From contig PHBJ01000011.1 of NCBI GenBank assembly GCA_002840555.1, positions 1 to 64,000 of the forward strand: a stretch of DNA of 64,000 nt. The letters are read 5' to 3'. Below the pieces are notes generated by a model. That model did no database searches. It saw nothing but the letters and a program-made list of their open reading frames with translations, and was not told where the DNA came from. Origin of the DNA: Deltaproteobacteria bacterium HGW-Deltaproteobacteria-13 (GTDB lineage: Bacteria > Desulfobacterota > Syntrophia > Syntrophales > Smithellaceae). The position numbers and the translations under genes were made by a program. How positions within the stretch are numbered: the first letter of the stretch is position 1; every line of letters starts with the position of its first letter. Shown in pieces: positions 16,671-26,538 of this stretch.

Positions 16671-17424
16671 TAGCCAGTTCTCCGTCGGCGTCTTTAATTC
16701 GTTCAATGATTGCCTCTTCCAGTGTCTTAAAACTGCCGCGAAGAACAGATGGAGACGCCATATCCAGAAGAACGGAACTATGCATCAATCCCACCGTATC
16801 GCACTTTTCGCCTTCATCAAGATAGGCCGTAGAGACAAGGATCGTCATGCCTTCTTTTTGCATACTGCCCAGTATTTCCCAGAATTCATGGCGCGATACA
16901 GGATCAACGCCATTGGTCGGCTCGTCGAGGATTAACACTTGTGGTTCATGCACCAGCACACAGGCCAGCCCCAGCTTCTGTTTCATTCCGCCGGAAAGGT
17001 TACCGGCCAGCCGGTCGGTAAAGGGCAGGAGATTGGAAAAGCCCAGGTATTTATGTTTGCGCGTTTTTCTTTCCTTGCGCGGTATATCAAAAACATCCAT
17101 GAAGAAATCCATGTTTTCTTCAACCGTCAGATCCTGGTACAGGCCGAACCGCTGAGGCATATAACCGATAATGTTTTTTATTTTCTGTTTTTCGGAAAGA
17201 ACGCTGAGGCCATCGATATATATTTCTCCCAGCGTCGGCTTAATCATGGTGGCAATCAGCCGCAGGAGTGTTGATTTGCCGGCGCCGTCGGAGCCTACCA
17301 GACCTAAAACTTTTCCTCTGGCGACATGGAAAGAAACGTTTTTAACCGCTTCAACCGTATTAAAGCGCAGGGTAACGTTTTTGACGTCCACCATGGGGGT
17401 GGAATTTTCCTGGGATGCGACCAT
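16651..17424 (-). CDS. ABC transporter ATP-binding protein (first)
   Basis: Cytoplasmic ATPase subunit, 257 aa, with canonical motifs: Walker A GSDGAGKST, Q-loop IGYMPQRFGLYQDLT, signature NLSGGMKQKLGL, Walker B LILDEPTNGVDP. Together with the next gene it corresponds to the two halves of the fused YbhF ATPase of E. coli, here as separate proteins. A start at codon 11 (MVDVKNVTLRF) is also possible. It lies 12 bp after the HlyD-type gene. Confidence 0.93.
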   Translation of the reverse strand: MVASQENSTPMVDVKNVTLRFNTVEAVKNVSFHVARGKVLGLVGSDGAGKSTLLRLIATMIKPTLGEIYIDGLSVLSEKQKIKNIIGYMPQRFGLYQDLTVEENMDFFMDVFDIPRKERKTRKHKYLGFSNLLPFTDRLAGNLSGGMKQKLGLACVLVHEPQVLILDEPTNGVDPVSRHEFWEILGSMQKEGMTILVSTAYLDEGEKCDTVGLMHSSVLLDMASPSVLRGSFKTLEEAIIERIKDADGELANDTFHF

Positions 17425-17436
17425 CCGGGCCCCCCG

Positions 17437-18450
17437 CTATTGCCGCAGCCAGGCATCAGCCGGCATTCCCGCTTTGAGCTCAAATGCCGGATTCAGAATG
17501 GATACCTTGACCAGATACACCAGTTTTACCCGTTCTTTTTTTGTCTGGATTATTTTGGGTGTAAATTCTCCTTCCGGAGAAATAAAAGATACATATCCCG
17601 TGTAACTTTTGCCCGGAAAGGTATCTACCTTCACTTCCACTTTCTGCCCCGGCTTGACTTTCCCGATTTCCGTTTCATCGACGAATATTTTCAGATCAAC
17701 ACGGGAAAGATCGGAAATGGTAATGACTTCCCGTCCGGGAGTTACCGTTTCGCCCGGTTCAACATTGCGGCTGGTTATAACGCCGTCGCCGGGTGATTTT
17801 AACTGCGTATAATCCAACTGGATGGCGGCTTGATTTAAGGACGCGTGAATCGAATTAATTTGCGCGGCGGCAACTTCAACATCCTGTTTGGCGGCGTCTG
17901 TTTTGGTTAAATTACCCTGCGCCAGTTTCAGCATGGATTCGCTTTCGGCAAGACGTGACTGGGCCACTTCATAGTTGAGCTTCAAGGTATCCCTTTCTTT
18001 TTCCGTAACCACGCCTTTGCTATACAGTTCCTGAAATCGCTGATAATTCTTTTTAGCATCGGCCAGAGTTTCCCGGGCGCTATCCACGGACGCTGAGGCT
18101 CTTGCCACTTCCGAGGGTAAAGTTTTCTTATAGATATTCAGCACGGTCCCCAGTTGATTTTTTGTTTTTTGCGCCCGGTCCAGATTCGCTTTGGCCTGCG
18201 CTAAACGGGATTCAAATTCCGCCCGGTCCAACTCGGCAATAATCTGATTCTTCGTCACGGACTGACCTTCCTGGACAAAGACCTGCGCGACGCGTCCGGG
18301 CACCTGAAAGGATAATTTGGCCTGCGTTGTTTCGATGGTGCCTGAATAATAGAGCTCTTTTTTCTGATTGTTTTTCTGCCCGAAATAAACGAGCAATCCG
18401 ACTGAAACAAAAAGAATTATAAAAACGATGATAATGATTCTTTTTTTCAA
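17437..18450 (-). CDS. HlyD-family membrane fusion protein (YbhG-like)
   Basis: Periplasmic adaptor anchored by one N-terminal membrane helix (residues about 4-23, IIIIVFIILFVSVGLLVYFG), 337 aa. A biotinyl-lipoyl half-motif (LSFQVPGRVAQVFVQEGQSV) comes first. A long alpha-helical hairpin (about residues 80-200) follows, then the second half-motif (LKSPGDGVITSRNVEPGETV) and a beta-barrel. It would link the ABC pump to an outer-membrane channel; no TolC-type gene is in the window. It follows the TetR gene by 68 bp in the same direction. Confidence 0.94.
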   Translation of the reverse strand: MKKRIIIIVFIILFVSVGLLVYFGQKNNQKKELYYSGTIETTQAKLSFQVPGRVAQVFVQEGQSVTKNQIIAELDRAEFESRLAQAKANLDRAQKTKNQLGTVLNIYKKTLPSEVARASASVDSARETLADAKKNYQRFQELYSKGVVTEKERDTLKLNYEVAQSRLAESESMLKLAQGNLTKTDAAKQDVEVAAAQINSIHASLNQAAIQLDYTQLKSPGDGVITSRNVEPGETVTPGREVITISDLSRVDLKIFVDETEIGKVKPGQKVEVKVDTFPGKSYTGYVSFISPEGEFTPKIIQTKKERVKLVYLVKVSILNPAFELKAGMPADAWLRQ

Positions 18451-18518
18451 CGCCTATCCTCCAATTTTAGTTCGCGGTATTTTTTCTATCACCCGGCTGA
18501 ATTTTGCAGCATCATGGG

Positions 18519-19148
18519 TTATCGCTTGATCGCCTTTAGCACCAGCGCCGCCACTTCTTCCCCTAAACTCGACTTTAATTTTTTATCATGGGCCTTGAGT
18601 GTTGCCGGCAGCCATAACTGCCTGTCTTTTACCGGCGCGGCTTTTTTATAAAAAACAATTGTCCCCACGATCATCATGTGGATGAGAAATGGAACCGTTT
18701 CAATAAATACTCCTTTTTTTCTACCGTCTTCGAGAATGCCGATCAGAATGGTCAGGACCGAAGCGATATCCTCGATCACAACTCGCGGCAGTGTCGCGCC
18801 GCCCGATGCAACTTCCCGCATCATAATCGGCGGCAATTCGGGATTTTTATCCACATTCTCCGCAATGCAATTTATATAAGCCTTGAGTTTTTCTTCGGGG
18901 GAATCAGCTTTGGCTACGGCTCCGGCAATATTCTGGGCGGTATTGCCCAGAACCTGATGAATGACGTTAGCATATAAAGTGTCCTTATCGCCGATCTGAT
19001 AATAAATAGTGGCTTTGTTCACGCCGGCCCGCTCCGCGATTTCATCAACGTGCGCCCCGCTGTAGCCCTTCTCGGCAAACACCATTCTCGCCGCGACAAG
19101 AATTCGTTCAACGGTTTTATCTGATTTTTCTTTACGGATATCTTTCAT
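18519..19148 (-). CDS. TetR-family transcriptional regulator
   Basis: Predicted repressor of its own efflux operon, 209 aa. The N-terminal helix-turn-helix is clear (ILVAARMVFAEKGYSGAHVDEIAERAGVNKATIYYQIGDKD). The C-terminal domain is the CecR/YbiH-like ligand-binding type, to judge from length and from its neighbours; E. coli CecR likewise controls ybhGFSR. It is the first gene of the operon, with a promoter and direct-repeat operator candidates just upstream. Confidence 0.92.
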   Translation of the reverse strand: MKDIRKEKSDKTVERILVAARMVFAEKGYSGAHVDEIAERAGVNKATIYYQIGDKDTLYANVIHQVLGNTAQNIAGAVAKADSPEEKLKAYINCIAENVDKNPELPPIMMREVASGGATLPRVVIEDIASVLTILIGILEDGRKKGVFIETVPFLIHMMIVGTIVFYKKAAPVKDRQLWLPATLKAHDKKLKSSLGEEVAALVLKAIKR

Positions 19149-19201
19149 CTATCAGAGCTCCGGCAATGACGGATTACTGGAATGTTCTTTTCCAGGCCAT
19201 T

Positions 19202-19236
19202 ATTTAACTAAACGGTTATTTAAACTGAACGGTTAC
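19202..19236 (-). promoter_or_regulatory. Direct-repeat operator candidate upstream of tetR
   Basis: On the minus strand two similar 17-19 bp units lie in tandem (GTAACCGTTCAGTTTAAAT and ATAACCGTTTAGTTAAAT), with a 17-bp period of the core TAACCGTT. They sit at or just after the predicted -10 box, where a bound repressor would block transcription of its own operon. Confidence 0.6.
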
Positions 19237-19265
19237 ATTTAAATAAAGATACCGGATTATGTCAA
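19237..19265 (-). promoter_or_regulatory. Promoter candidate for the efflux operon
   Basis: TTGACA (19265-19260), 17-nt spacer, TTAAAT (19242-19237) on the minus strand. The -35 is perfect and the -10 weak. The -10 directly abuts the operator-like repeats. Confidence 0.55.
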
Positions 19266-19284
19266 GATATTTTTTAACGTCTAA

Positions 19285-19321
19285 AAAGGCCCCATGATCT
19301 TACAACGATCACGGGGCCTTT
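19285..19321 (-). terminator. Intrinsic terminator after the DUF1566-OmpA gene
   Basis: AAAGGCCCC (19285-19293) pairs with GGGGCCTTT (19313-19321), and the stem is extended inwards by TGATC/GATCA. On the minus strand it is followed by TTTTTAG, so it terminates the gene ending at 19354. It also insulates that gene from the efflux operon promoter. Confidence 0.85.
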
Positions 19322-19353
19322 CGTCTTTTTCCAGTTCTTAAACTGTTACAAAT

Positions 19354-20331
19354 TTATTTTGTTACCATCGTTTCGATGACGGCCTCAATCCTGCGGTTCT
19401 TTTGCCGTCCTTCTTCAGTACTATTGTCGGCAATCGGCCTGTTCGGTCCATAACCGATAGCAGTGATACGGGATGGATCAATCCCGAAGTTATCTATCAT
19501 GTATTTCCGGACACTGTGCGCGCGGGCCTGAGACAGTCGAATATTGTTGTCCGGATTGTTGAATCTGTCAACGTTATCCGTATGCCCTTCTATTACAACA
19601 TTAGTATTGGGATACATTCTCATAAAATCCGCAACTCTCTTGATGTCGTTATAATATTTCTCTTTGACAGCGGACTTGGCAGAATCAAATTCCACATTCA
19701 GCGTTATGGAAACCCTCTCCTGCACCGGAGGAGGAGGCGGTGGGGGTGGGGGTGGGGGCGGAGGAGCCACAGGAAGTGGAGGAGGGGGCGGCGGGGGTGG
19801 AGGAACGACAACCTCTTGCTTCTCTTCTATGATAACATTTTGAACTTCTCTTCCTTCCCGCACGGGAAGGGCCCGGTTTCTCCATTTGTTAGAAATGGAA
19901 TCCCAGGACCATGCGGCATAGTCGTAATCAAAGATTACGTATGCGGCCTGAGAACCTTGCATGTCGGATGCCCAGGGGAAAGATCCGGTCAGAGTTATCA
20001 GTTTCGTCAGATGATGACCGTTGTTTCCGAAAATTAACCGGTTATATAAACCCTTCAGTTCATCCTTCGTCGGCATTCGCCAGCCCTTATAACCGCCCGC
20101 GTTATAATTCTCACAATATAACTGGGCATCCCCCCAATCTATGTTTTTTCCATTGTCTCTGGCGGCCCACAATAGATTCGTTTTTGTATCTAATACTGTC
20201 CCGTCATCATAGGCAATAAAAGGCCCGTCGCTGGCCACCTCTTCTGCAGGGGAAGGCTTCGCAGTCATAAAAATCCCTGCTAAAATAATCACCACTATGA
20301 TCGCTACTATCTTTCCTAACGTCTTTCCCAT
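19354..20331 (-). CDS. DUF1566-OmpA fusion, cell-envelope protein
   Basis: Secreted or envelope protein of 325 aa. It has a signal peptide or N-terminal anchor (residues about 7-25), then a DUF1566 domain (about 35-155; FIAYDDGTVLDTKTNLLWAA, WGDAQLYCENY, GWRMPTKDEL). A proline-rich linker follows (about 175-205, long runs of P coded by GGA/GGG-rich DNA on the other strand). The C-terminal OmpA-like domain (about 215-325) contains VVIEGHTDNV, NIRLSQARAHSVRKYM and NRRIEAVI. The OmpA domain should bind peptidoglycan, and the proline-rich linker spans the periplasm. The DUF1566 part is closely similar to the protein at 57976-58767. DUF1566 function is not established. Confidence 0.9.
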   Translation of the reverse strand: MGKTLGKIVAIIVVIILAGIFMTAKPSPAEEVASDGPFIAYDDGTVLDTKTNLLWAARDNGKNIDWGDAQLYCENYNAGGYKGWRMPTKDELKGLYNRLIFGNNGHHLTKLITLTGSFPWASDMQGSQAAYVIFDYDYAAWSWDSISNKWRNRALPVREGREVQNVIIEEKQEVVVPPPPPPPPPLPVAPPPPPPPPPPPPPVQERVSITLNVEFDSAKSAVKEKYYNDIKRVADFMRMYPNTNVVIEGHTDNVDRFNNPDNNIRLSQARAHSVRKYMIDNFGIDPSRITAIGYGPNRPIADNSTEEGRQKNRRIEAVIETMVTK

Positions 20332-20571
20332 TCGTTATTAACTCCTCCTCTATTAATTTGTTTTCTCCCTGAGACGAGTTACTTTTCAACAGCGCTACAT
20401 TGCTTTAATTATTAGTGTTTCTCAACATTGCATAATTTTTGGAATTCGTCAATTAACGAAATAATGCTTTTTAGCCTCCGAACTGCCTCCACCTCTGCAC
20501 TTTTCCAGAGTTGCTGCATGACTTGTAGAGATATTAAGCACTCAAATTGATCAACCGGCAAAAACCGGCGG

Positions 20572-21477
20572 TTATTTTGATTTTACTTTTTTCATGAGTG
20601 TTTGAATCTTCTTATCTTTTTTCGCCCACAGATTCTGCACCCATTTATGCATGGATTCTCGAAAGACCGGATCGTCCTCGTAATCACCATGTAAAAGATG
20701 TTTTGGAATTTCTATTGTTTGCATGCGCACCGTTATGCGCTTGACTTTACCACAGAGAAAATCCCAGAAACCCGGGATTCCATCGGGATATACGATGGTA
20801 ATATCCAACAGGGAATTAAACTTTTCTCCCAGCACGTTTAAGGCCAGCGCGAGCCCCCCGGATTTGGGACGCAATAAATATTTATACTCACTTTTTTGTT
20901 TGTCGTGTTTGGCTTCGGTAAAGCGGGTGCCTTCAAGAAAATTCATCACGCTGGTGGGAACAAGACCGAATTTCTCGCAGGCTTTGCGTGTCGCTTCAAA
21001 ATCCTTGCCTTTTTGTTCGGGATGTTCTTTCAGATATTCGGAACTGTGCCGGTACAGGAAGGGATAATCCAGCGCCCACCAGGCAAAGCCCATTAATGGC
21101 ACCTTGATAAGTTCTCTTTTAATGAAGAATTTCAGAAGGGGAATCCGGCGGTTCAACAGGTACTGCATCACAAGGATATCCACCCAGGATTGATGATTGC
21201 TGACAACCAGATACCAGCCGTTGTAATTTAAATTCTCAATGCCCTGGACATCCCACTCGGTTTTTTGAGTAAGGTTCATCCATCCGATATTACCGGCAAT
21301 CCAATTTTCACCGATCCAGTGAAGAATCCTATTGATGACTTTCAGCAGCGGCGGCCAGGGCACAAGGATTTTCGGGATGGAAAACACGAATAAAATAGTC
21401 ACCCAAAACAAAATATTGATAAACAGAAGGAAGCTTGCGATGGCTCCCACAAGCTTTGACGGCAAGAAATTCAGCAT
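20572..21477 (-). CDS. Lysophospholipid acyltransferase family protein (PlsC-like)
   Basis: Membrane-associated acyltransferase, 301 aa, of the PlsC superfamily, most like the YihG type. An N-terminal hydrophobic segment precedes the catalytic HX4D motif (VSNHQSWVDIL, about residue 90); the substrate motif FLEGTRF is near residue 185. It probably acylates lysophosphatidic acid or a related lysophospholipid at the inner membrane. The start at 21477 has AAGGA 8 nt upstream, unlike an in-frame ATG at 21504. It is divergent from typA. Confidence 0.88.
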   Translation of the reverse strand: MLNFLPSKLVGAIASFLLFINILFWVTILFVFSIPKILVPWPPLLKVINRILHWIGENWIAGNIGWMNLTQKTEWDVQGIENLNYNGWYLVVSNHQSWVDILVMQYLLNRRIPLLKFFIKRELIKVPLMGFAWWALDYPFLYRHSSEYLKEHPEQKGKDFEATRKACEKFGLVPTSVMNFLEGTRFTEAKHDKQKSEYKYLLRPKSGGLALALNVLGEKFNSLLDITIVYPDGIPGFWDFLCGKVKRITVRMQTIEIPKHLLHGDYEDDPVFRESMHKWVQNLWAKKDKKIQTLMKKVKSK

Positions 21478-21671
21478 GATAATATCCTTAGAAATATAAA
21501 ACATTTAGATTGATTTTGGTGAGCATAAGAAAAAGAGGTTTACAAGTCAAGAAAATTATAGCATACTAAGATATATTATATTACCTGTCTTAAAGTTAAA
21601 CTGGTTGTGTTCAAAACTGCTATTCAATTAATAATTCAGTTCAAACTCATGACTCGGAAGGATTTTAGAAA

Positions 21672-23489
21672 ATGAAGAAGAATCATTTACGTAATATTGC
21701 CATCATTTCCCATGTTGATCATGGCAAAACCACGCTGCTTAACGCCATGTTAAAGCAGACCGGAGTATTTCGGGTCAATCAGGCCGTCGAGGATCGCGTG
21801 ATGGATTCAGGGGATCTGGAAAAAGAGCGCGGCATCACCATCACGGCAAAAAATACCGCTGTGGATTACAACGGCGTGAAAATTAATATTGTGGATACGC
21901 CCGGCCATGCCGATTTCGGCGGCGAAGTGGAACGCAGTCTCAACATGGTTGACGGCGCGATACTGCTGGTTGACGCCAGCGAAGGGCCATTGCCGCAGAC
22001 AAGATTTGTTTTAAAAAAAGCTCTGAAGCTGGGTCTCCCCATCATTTTAGTCATCAATAAAATTGATCGGAGCGACGCCCGGATTGACGAAGTGATCAAT
22101 GAAACCTACGATCTTTTCATCGATTTAGGGGCGGAAGAAAATCAAATCGAATTTCCAATTCTTTATACGATCGCCAAAATTGGCGTGAGCCATAAGAAAT
22201 TAGGCGATGACAGCACCGATCTGCAGCCGCTGCTGCAGACAATCATCGAACATATACCCGCGCCGGAAGGGAATGATGAAGATATCCCGCAGCTTCTTGT
22301 TACCAATCTGGATTACGATCCTTATGTCGGACAGATTGCCGTCGGACGTCTGCAAAGCGGCAAACTGGAAATGAATACTAATTACAGCCTTTGCACCCAG
22401 GAGAAAATCATCCCCGGCGTCAAGTTCACCGCGCTTTACACTTTTTACGGCCTGACCAAAAAACTGGTGCAATCGGTTGAGTCCGGCGACGTTATCGCTT
22501 TGTCGGGAGTGGAAAATGTCACCATAGGCGACACGATATCCTCTCTGGTTGATCCGCAGCCGCTTCCGCGTTTGCAGGTGGATGAGCCGACGGTGTCTAT
22601 GATGTTTTATGTCAACAGCGGTCCTTTTGCCGGCAAAGAAGGAAAATATCTTACTTCGCGCCACTTGCTGGAGCGGTTGGAAAAAGAAGCGCTGCGCAAT
22701 GTCGCCATCAGAATCATAAAGCTGGAAAGGACAGATGCGTTTGAGGTTTGCGGACGCGGCGAACTGCAAATGGCGATACTCATCGAAACCATGCGCCGTG
22801 AAGGCTACGAACTGATGGTTTCGCGTCCCCGGGTAATTACCAGGGAAGAAAAAGGCAAAACTTACGAACCGGTTGAGCGGATCTTTCTGGATATACCGGA
22901 AGATTTTGTCGGGAAAATTACCGAAAAGTTATCCATCAGAAAAGGCCGCATGGAAAGCCTGGTCAATAAAGGATCAGGCCGGGTCAGTATGGAATTTTTA
23001 ATCCCGTCGCGGGGATTGATCGGATTTCGCAGCCAGTTCCTGACGGACACCAAGGGCGGCGGCGTGATGAACTCATTGTTTGAAGATTATGCTCCCTGGT
23101 TCGGCCCGATTCCTCAGCGAACAACCGGCGCGCTGGTCGCCGACCGTTCAGGCCGCGTCACGCCATACGCGAGCTTTGCGATGGAAGACCGCGGGGAGAT
23201 GATTGTCGAGATCGGCACGGAGGTTTACTCGGGCATGATCGTGGGAGAGCACAACCGCAACAGCGATCTGAATGTGAATATCACCAAGGAAAAGAAGCTG
23301 ACAAATATGCGTGCCTCCACGTCGGACGCCACGATAATTTTGAGGCCGCCGCGTGTTCTGTCTCTGGATCAGGCCATAGAATTCATCGCTGAAGACGAGC
23401 TGGTGGAAGCAACTCCGAAAAGCATCCGCCTGAGAAAAATGGAACTGGACGCGACCAAACGGCAGATGAAAAGCCGCAAGGAAGAGTGA
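21672..23489 (+). CDS. typA: Ribosome-associated GTPase TypA/BipA
   Basis: Translational GTPase, 605 aa, the full family length. The G domain has [11 protein letters not shown] (G1), RGITI (G2), DTPGHADFG (G3) and NKIDR (G4). EF-G-like domains III and V and the BipA-specific C-terminal domain follow. In enteric bacteria BipA assists 50S assembly and stress or low-temperature growth. The ATG has GGA about 10 nt upstream. It heads a plus-strand trio with an MBL hydrolase and release factor 3. Confidence 0.97.
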   Translation: MKKNHLRNIAIISHVDHGKTTLLNAMLKQTGVFRVNQAVEDRVMDSGDLEKERGITITAKNTAVDYNGVKINIVDTPGHADFGGEVERSLNMVDGAILLVDASEGPLPQTRFVLKKALKLGLPIILVINKIDRSDARIDEVINETYDLFIDLGAEENQIEFPILYTIAKIGVSHKKLGDDSTDLQPLLQTIIEHIPAPEGNDEDIPQLLVTNLDYDPYVGQIAVGRLQSGKLEMNTNYSLCTQEKIIPGVKFTALYTFYGLTKKLVQSVESGDVIALSGVENVTIGDTISSLVDPQPLPRLQVDEPTVSMMFYVNSGPFAGKEGKYLTSRHLLERLEKEALRNVAIRIIKLERTDAFEVCGRGELQMAILIETMRREGYELMVSRPRVITREEKGKTYEPVERIFLDIPEDFVGKITEKLSIRKGRMESLVNKGSGRVSMEFLIPSRGLIGFRSQFLTDTKGGGVMNSLFEDYAPWFGPIPQRTTGALVADRSGRVTPYASFAMEDRGEMIVEIGTEVYSGMIVGEHNRNSDLNVNITKEKKLTNMRASTSDATIILRPPRVLSLDQAIEFIAEDELVEATPKSIRLRKMELDATKRQMKSRKEE

Positions 23490-23547
23490 ACACTTAAATT
23501 GGTTGAATGTTTTTCCCCGTCTTCTTACAGTCATTACGAAAATTTTC

Positions 23548-23637
23548 GTACTCCCCCTTTTTGTAAAGGGGGATTGAGGGGGATTTTAACAATTTTCAAA
23601 AATCCTCCCTTGCCCTCCTTTAAAAAAGGAGGGAATA
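23548..23637. repeat. Inverted-repeat element (CCCCC-rich, MITE-like)
   Basis: Two arms, AAAGGGGGATTGAGGGGG and its imperfect inverse CCTCCCTTGCCCTCCTTT, flank an AT-rich centre, and each arm carries its own small hairpin. This type of 'aaagggggattgaggggga' palindrome is widespread between genes in many bacteria. It lies between typA and the MBL gene, and its last GGAGGG may double as the ribosome site of the MBL gene. Confidence 0.65.
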
Positions 23638-23645
23638 AATGAAGT

Positions 23646-24614
23646 ATGATAAGTGAAATCGAAAAAAATTTCTACCGCATCACTCTGCGCATGCCTTATC
23701 GTCTAAGGCATGTTCATGCTTATCTTTTAGCACACGGCAAAGAACTGGCTCTGTTCGACACGGGCCTCAATACACCCGGCGCCTATGAAACGCTGGACAA
23801 GGATCTGACCGGCGCGGGATTGAGCATTAATAACATCAGGCATATTTTTCTGACTCATGTGCATACGGATCACTGCAGTATGGCCGGCCTTCTGCAAAAA
23901 AAGTCAGGCGCGAAAATTTATCTCTCCCAAGCGGCTTTTGAAGAATATCAGCATTTCCGTCAAACGGATCCGGCCGTGAAGCAGCTGAAGAAATTCTATT
24001 CGCGCCAGGGCATGTCTCCTCATCAAATTGACCTTGTCATCGAAGAATATGAAGATATCCGAGGCATCATTGCCGAATTCAATGCCGATAATTTTTTGCA
24101 GAACTATGAATCCCGCGAATTCGGCGACTGGAAATTTGAAGTCATCTTCACGCCGGGGCATGCCGCCGGACATGTTTGCTTTTTCTTCAGAGCAAAAGGT
24201 TTTCTGCTGGCCGGCGATCACATTCTGCCTTACATAGCGCCGATCCTCAGTCCCGATATATTTGATGATCATTTCCGCCCGCTTAAAACTTATCTGGATT
24301 CCTTAAGCGCAATAGAGAAACTGCCTGCCGCCACCATCTATCCGGGTCACGGCAACGCTTTTGTTGATATGATGGAAAGAATTGAAGATATACGCAGTCA
24401 CCATGAAAAAAGGAAACGGGTGATTTTTGAGCTTGTCGGCAAAGAGCCGAAGACAGCGTACGCTATTGCTGACGAAACATCCCGGTCCGTTACCGATGAT
24501 TTTGATAAATTCATGGCCTTGAATGAAACGATGGCGTATTTGAAGGAACTAAAAGCTGAAGGCGTCATCTGTGAAAATACCGCCGGTAAGGTTCTGGTTT
24601 ACACCAGGGCTTGA
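23646..24614 (+). CDS. Metallo-beta-lactamase fold hydrolase
   Basis: Cytoplasmic metal-dependent hydrolase, 322 aa. The metal-binding HXHXDH motif is HVHTDHCSM (about residue 76). Further ligands are in TPGHAAGHVCFF, LAGDHILP and YPGHG. After the MBL domain (to about residue 245) there is a winged-helix-like C-terminal part, the layout seen in LACTB2-like MBL proteins. The substrate is unknown. It lies between typA and prfC in the same direction. Confidence 0.88.
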   Translation: MISEIEKNFYRITLRMPYRLRHVHAYLLAHGKELALFDTGLNTPGAYETLDKDLTGAGLSINNIRHIFLTHVHTDHCSMAGLLQKKSGAKIYLSQAAFEEYQHFRQTDPAVKQLKKFYSRQGMSPHQIDLVIEEYEDIRGIIAEFNADNFLQNYESREFGDWKFEVIFTPGHAAGHVCFFFRAKGFLLAGDHILPYIAPILSPDIFDDHFRPLKTYLDSLSAIEKLPAATIYPGHGNAFVDMMERIEDIRSHHEKRKRVIFELVGKEPKTAYAIADETSRSVTDDFDKFMALNETMAYLKELKAEGVICENTAGKVLVYTRA

Positions 24615-24687
24615 GGATAGTTGTTGACAGATATCTAATTATGATTAATATACGCGCCCTGATTATTAGCAATAAAAGGTTGTTATT

Positions 24688-26274
24688 TTGAGCAAACATC
24701 TGGAAAAAGAAATTGAGCGCCGCCGCACATTCGGCATTATCAGTCATCCGGACGCGGGAAAAACCACGCTCACGGAAAAGCTGCTGCTTTTTGGCGGAGC
24801 CATTCAAATGGCCGGAGCGGTCAAAGCCCGCAAAGCCTCCAAGCATGCCTTGAGTGACTGGATGGCCATTGAAAAAGACCGCGGCATTTCCGTCACCTCG
24901 TCCGTCATGAAGTTCGAATATGCGGACTGCGAAATTAATCTTCTGGACACGCCCGGCCATCAGGATTTTTCTGAAGATACTTACCGTGTACTTACCGCGG
25001 TGGACAGCGCGCTGATGGTGATTGACGGCGCCAAGGGCGTGGAGACGCAAACACAGAAATTGATGGAAGTCTGCCGCCTGCGCAACACGCCGATTATAAC
25101 TTTCATCAACAAGATGGATCGCGATTCTCTCGCGCCGCTGGATATTCTGGCGGATATCGAAGACAAACTGCAGATTGAATGCTCACCGCTTTCCTGGCCT
25201 ATCGGCATGGGCAAACGTTTTAAGGGCGTTTACAATATATACGATAAAAAACTGCATCTGTTCACACCGGGAAAAGCAAAGCGCTCGGAAGGCGGCGTTG
25301 TCATCAACGATTTATCCGATCCGCTCCTTGATGAATTACTGGAAAGCCAGGCGAATGAATTGCGCGAGGAGATCGCCCTGCTGGAAGGAGCGGCTAATCC
25401 TTTTGATATCAAGGAATTTCTCAAAGCAGGGCAGACGCCGGTTTTTTTCGGCAGCGCCATTAACAATTTCGGTGTCAAGGAACTCCTCGACGCTTTCGTG
25501 GAAATCGCTCCGCCGCCTGTTGCCCGTCCAACCACCACCAGGAATGTAGACCCGGACGAGGATGACTTTTCCGGCTTTGTCTTTAAAATCCAGGCCAACA
25601 TGGACCCGGCGCACCGTGACCGCATCGCTTTTATGCGGATTTGTTCGGGACAGTTCCAGCGCGGGATGAAGGTAATGCATCACCGCATCGGCAAGGAAGT
25701 GTCTCTCGCCAACGCCACAATTTTTATGGCGCAGGACCGCACCAATATCGAAGAGGCCTATCCCGGCGACATCATCGGCATTCACAATCACGGCACGATT
25801 AAAATCGGCGATACGTTCACGCAGAAAGAACCGCTCAAGTTCACCGGCATTCCGCATTTCGCACCGGAGCATTTCTGCCGCGTACGGCTCAAAGATCCTC
25901 TGCGCATGAAACATCTGCAAAAAGGCCTGACGCAGCTCTCCGAAGAAGGCGCGATTCAGGTTTTTAAACCTTTGTGGGGATCGGATAATATTCTGGGCGC
26001 GGTCGGCGCTCTGCAGTTTGACGTGACAATGTCGCGTCTCAAAGACGAATACAGCGTTTACGCCGATTACGAAAAGACCGATTACGCCGCCGCCCGCTGG
26101 GTGACCTGCGATGACCCTAAAGTAATGGAAGACTTTCAGAAGAAACACCAGACCAATCTTGCCCTGGACACGGAAGGAAATCTTGTCTATCTGGCGCTCA
26201 GCGACTGGCGCCTGTCGCATACGATGGAAGAATGGCCGAAGGTGAAATTCCTTAAAACCATGGAAAAAAGCTGA
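24688..26274 (+). CDS. prfC: Peptide chain release factor 3
   Basis: Translational GTPase that removes RF1/RF2 from the ribosome after termination. At 528 aa it has the normal RF3 length. The G domain has [16 protein letters not shown] (G1), RGISVTSSV (G2), DTPGHQDF (G3) and NKMDR (G4). The start is TTG with AAAGG just upstream and gives the RF3-typical N-terminus ([20 protein letters not shown]). Confidence 0.97.
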   Translation: MSKHLEKEIERRRTFGIISHPDAGKTTLTEKLLLFGGAIQMAGAVKARKASKHALSDWMAIEKDRGISVTSSVMKFEYADCEINLLDTPGHQDFSEDTYRVLTAVDSALMVIDGAKGVETQTQKLMEVCRLRNTPIITFINKMDRDSLAPLDILADIEDKLQIECSPLSWPIGMGKRFKGVYNIYDKKLHLFTPGKAKRSEGGVVINDLSDPLLDELLESQANELREEIALLEGAANPFDIKEFLKAGQTPVFFGSAINNFGVKELLDAFVEIAPPPVARPTTTRNVDPDEDDFSGFVFKIQANMDPAHRDRIAFMRICSGQFQRGMKVMHHRIGKEVSLANATIFMAQDRTNIEEAYPGDIIGIHNHGTIKIGDTFTQKEPLKFTGIPHFAPEHFCRVRLKDPLRMKHLQKGLTQLSEEGAIQVFKPLWGSDNILGAVGALQFDVTMSRLKDEYSVYADYEKTDYAAARWVTCDDPKVMEDFQKKHQTNLALDTEGNLVYLALSDWRLSHTMEEWPKVKFLKTMEKS

Positions 26275-26538
26275 ATACCAGACCATGAAGTAGCGCAATA
26301 CTGACGTATGGACTTTGCACTTAATAATATCATTCATTTTAATTTATATTTCTTTACTTCCCTTTGATTTTATGTTTACAAATTAAATATCTGAAATTAA
26401 TTACACCATAATTTAATATTTTATAATTGAAGCAGCAGCTAATCTAAAAAGCGCATACTTTTGTTTTTTCTACATGCATTAATCCGCACAGCGGCAAGTG
26501 ATGTTCTGATGTGAAATAAACTATGAGGAGGTTTTTAG

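Noticed and set aside
25336-26337. 333-codon minus-strand frame opposite prfC
   Set aside because: Antisense shadow of release factor 3; no domain and no ribosome site of note.
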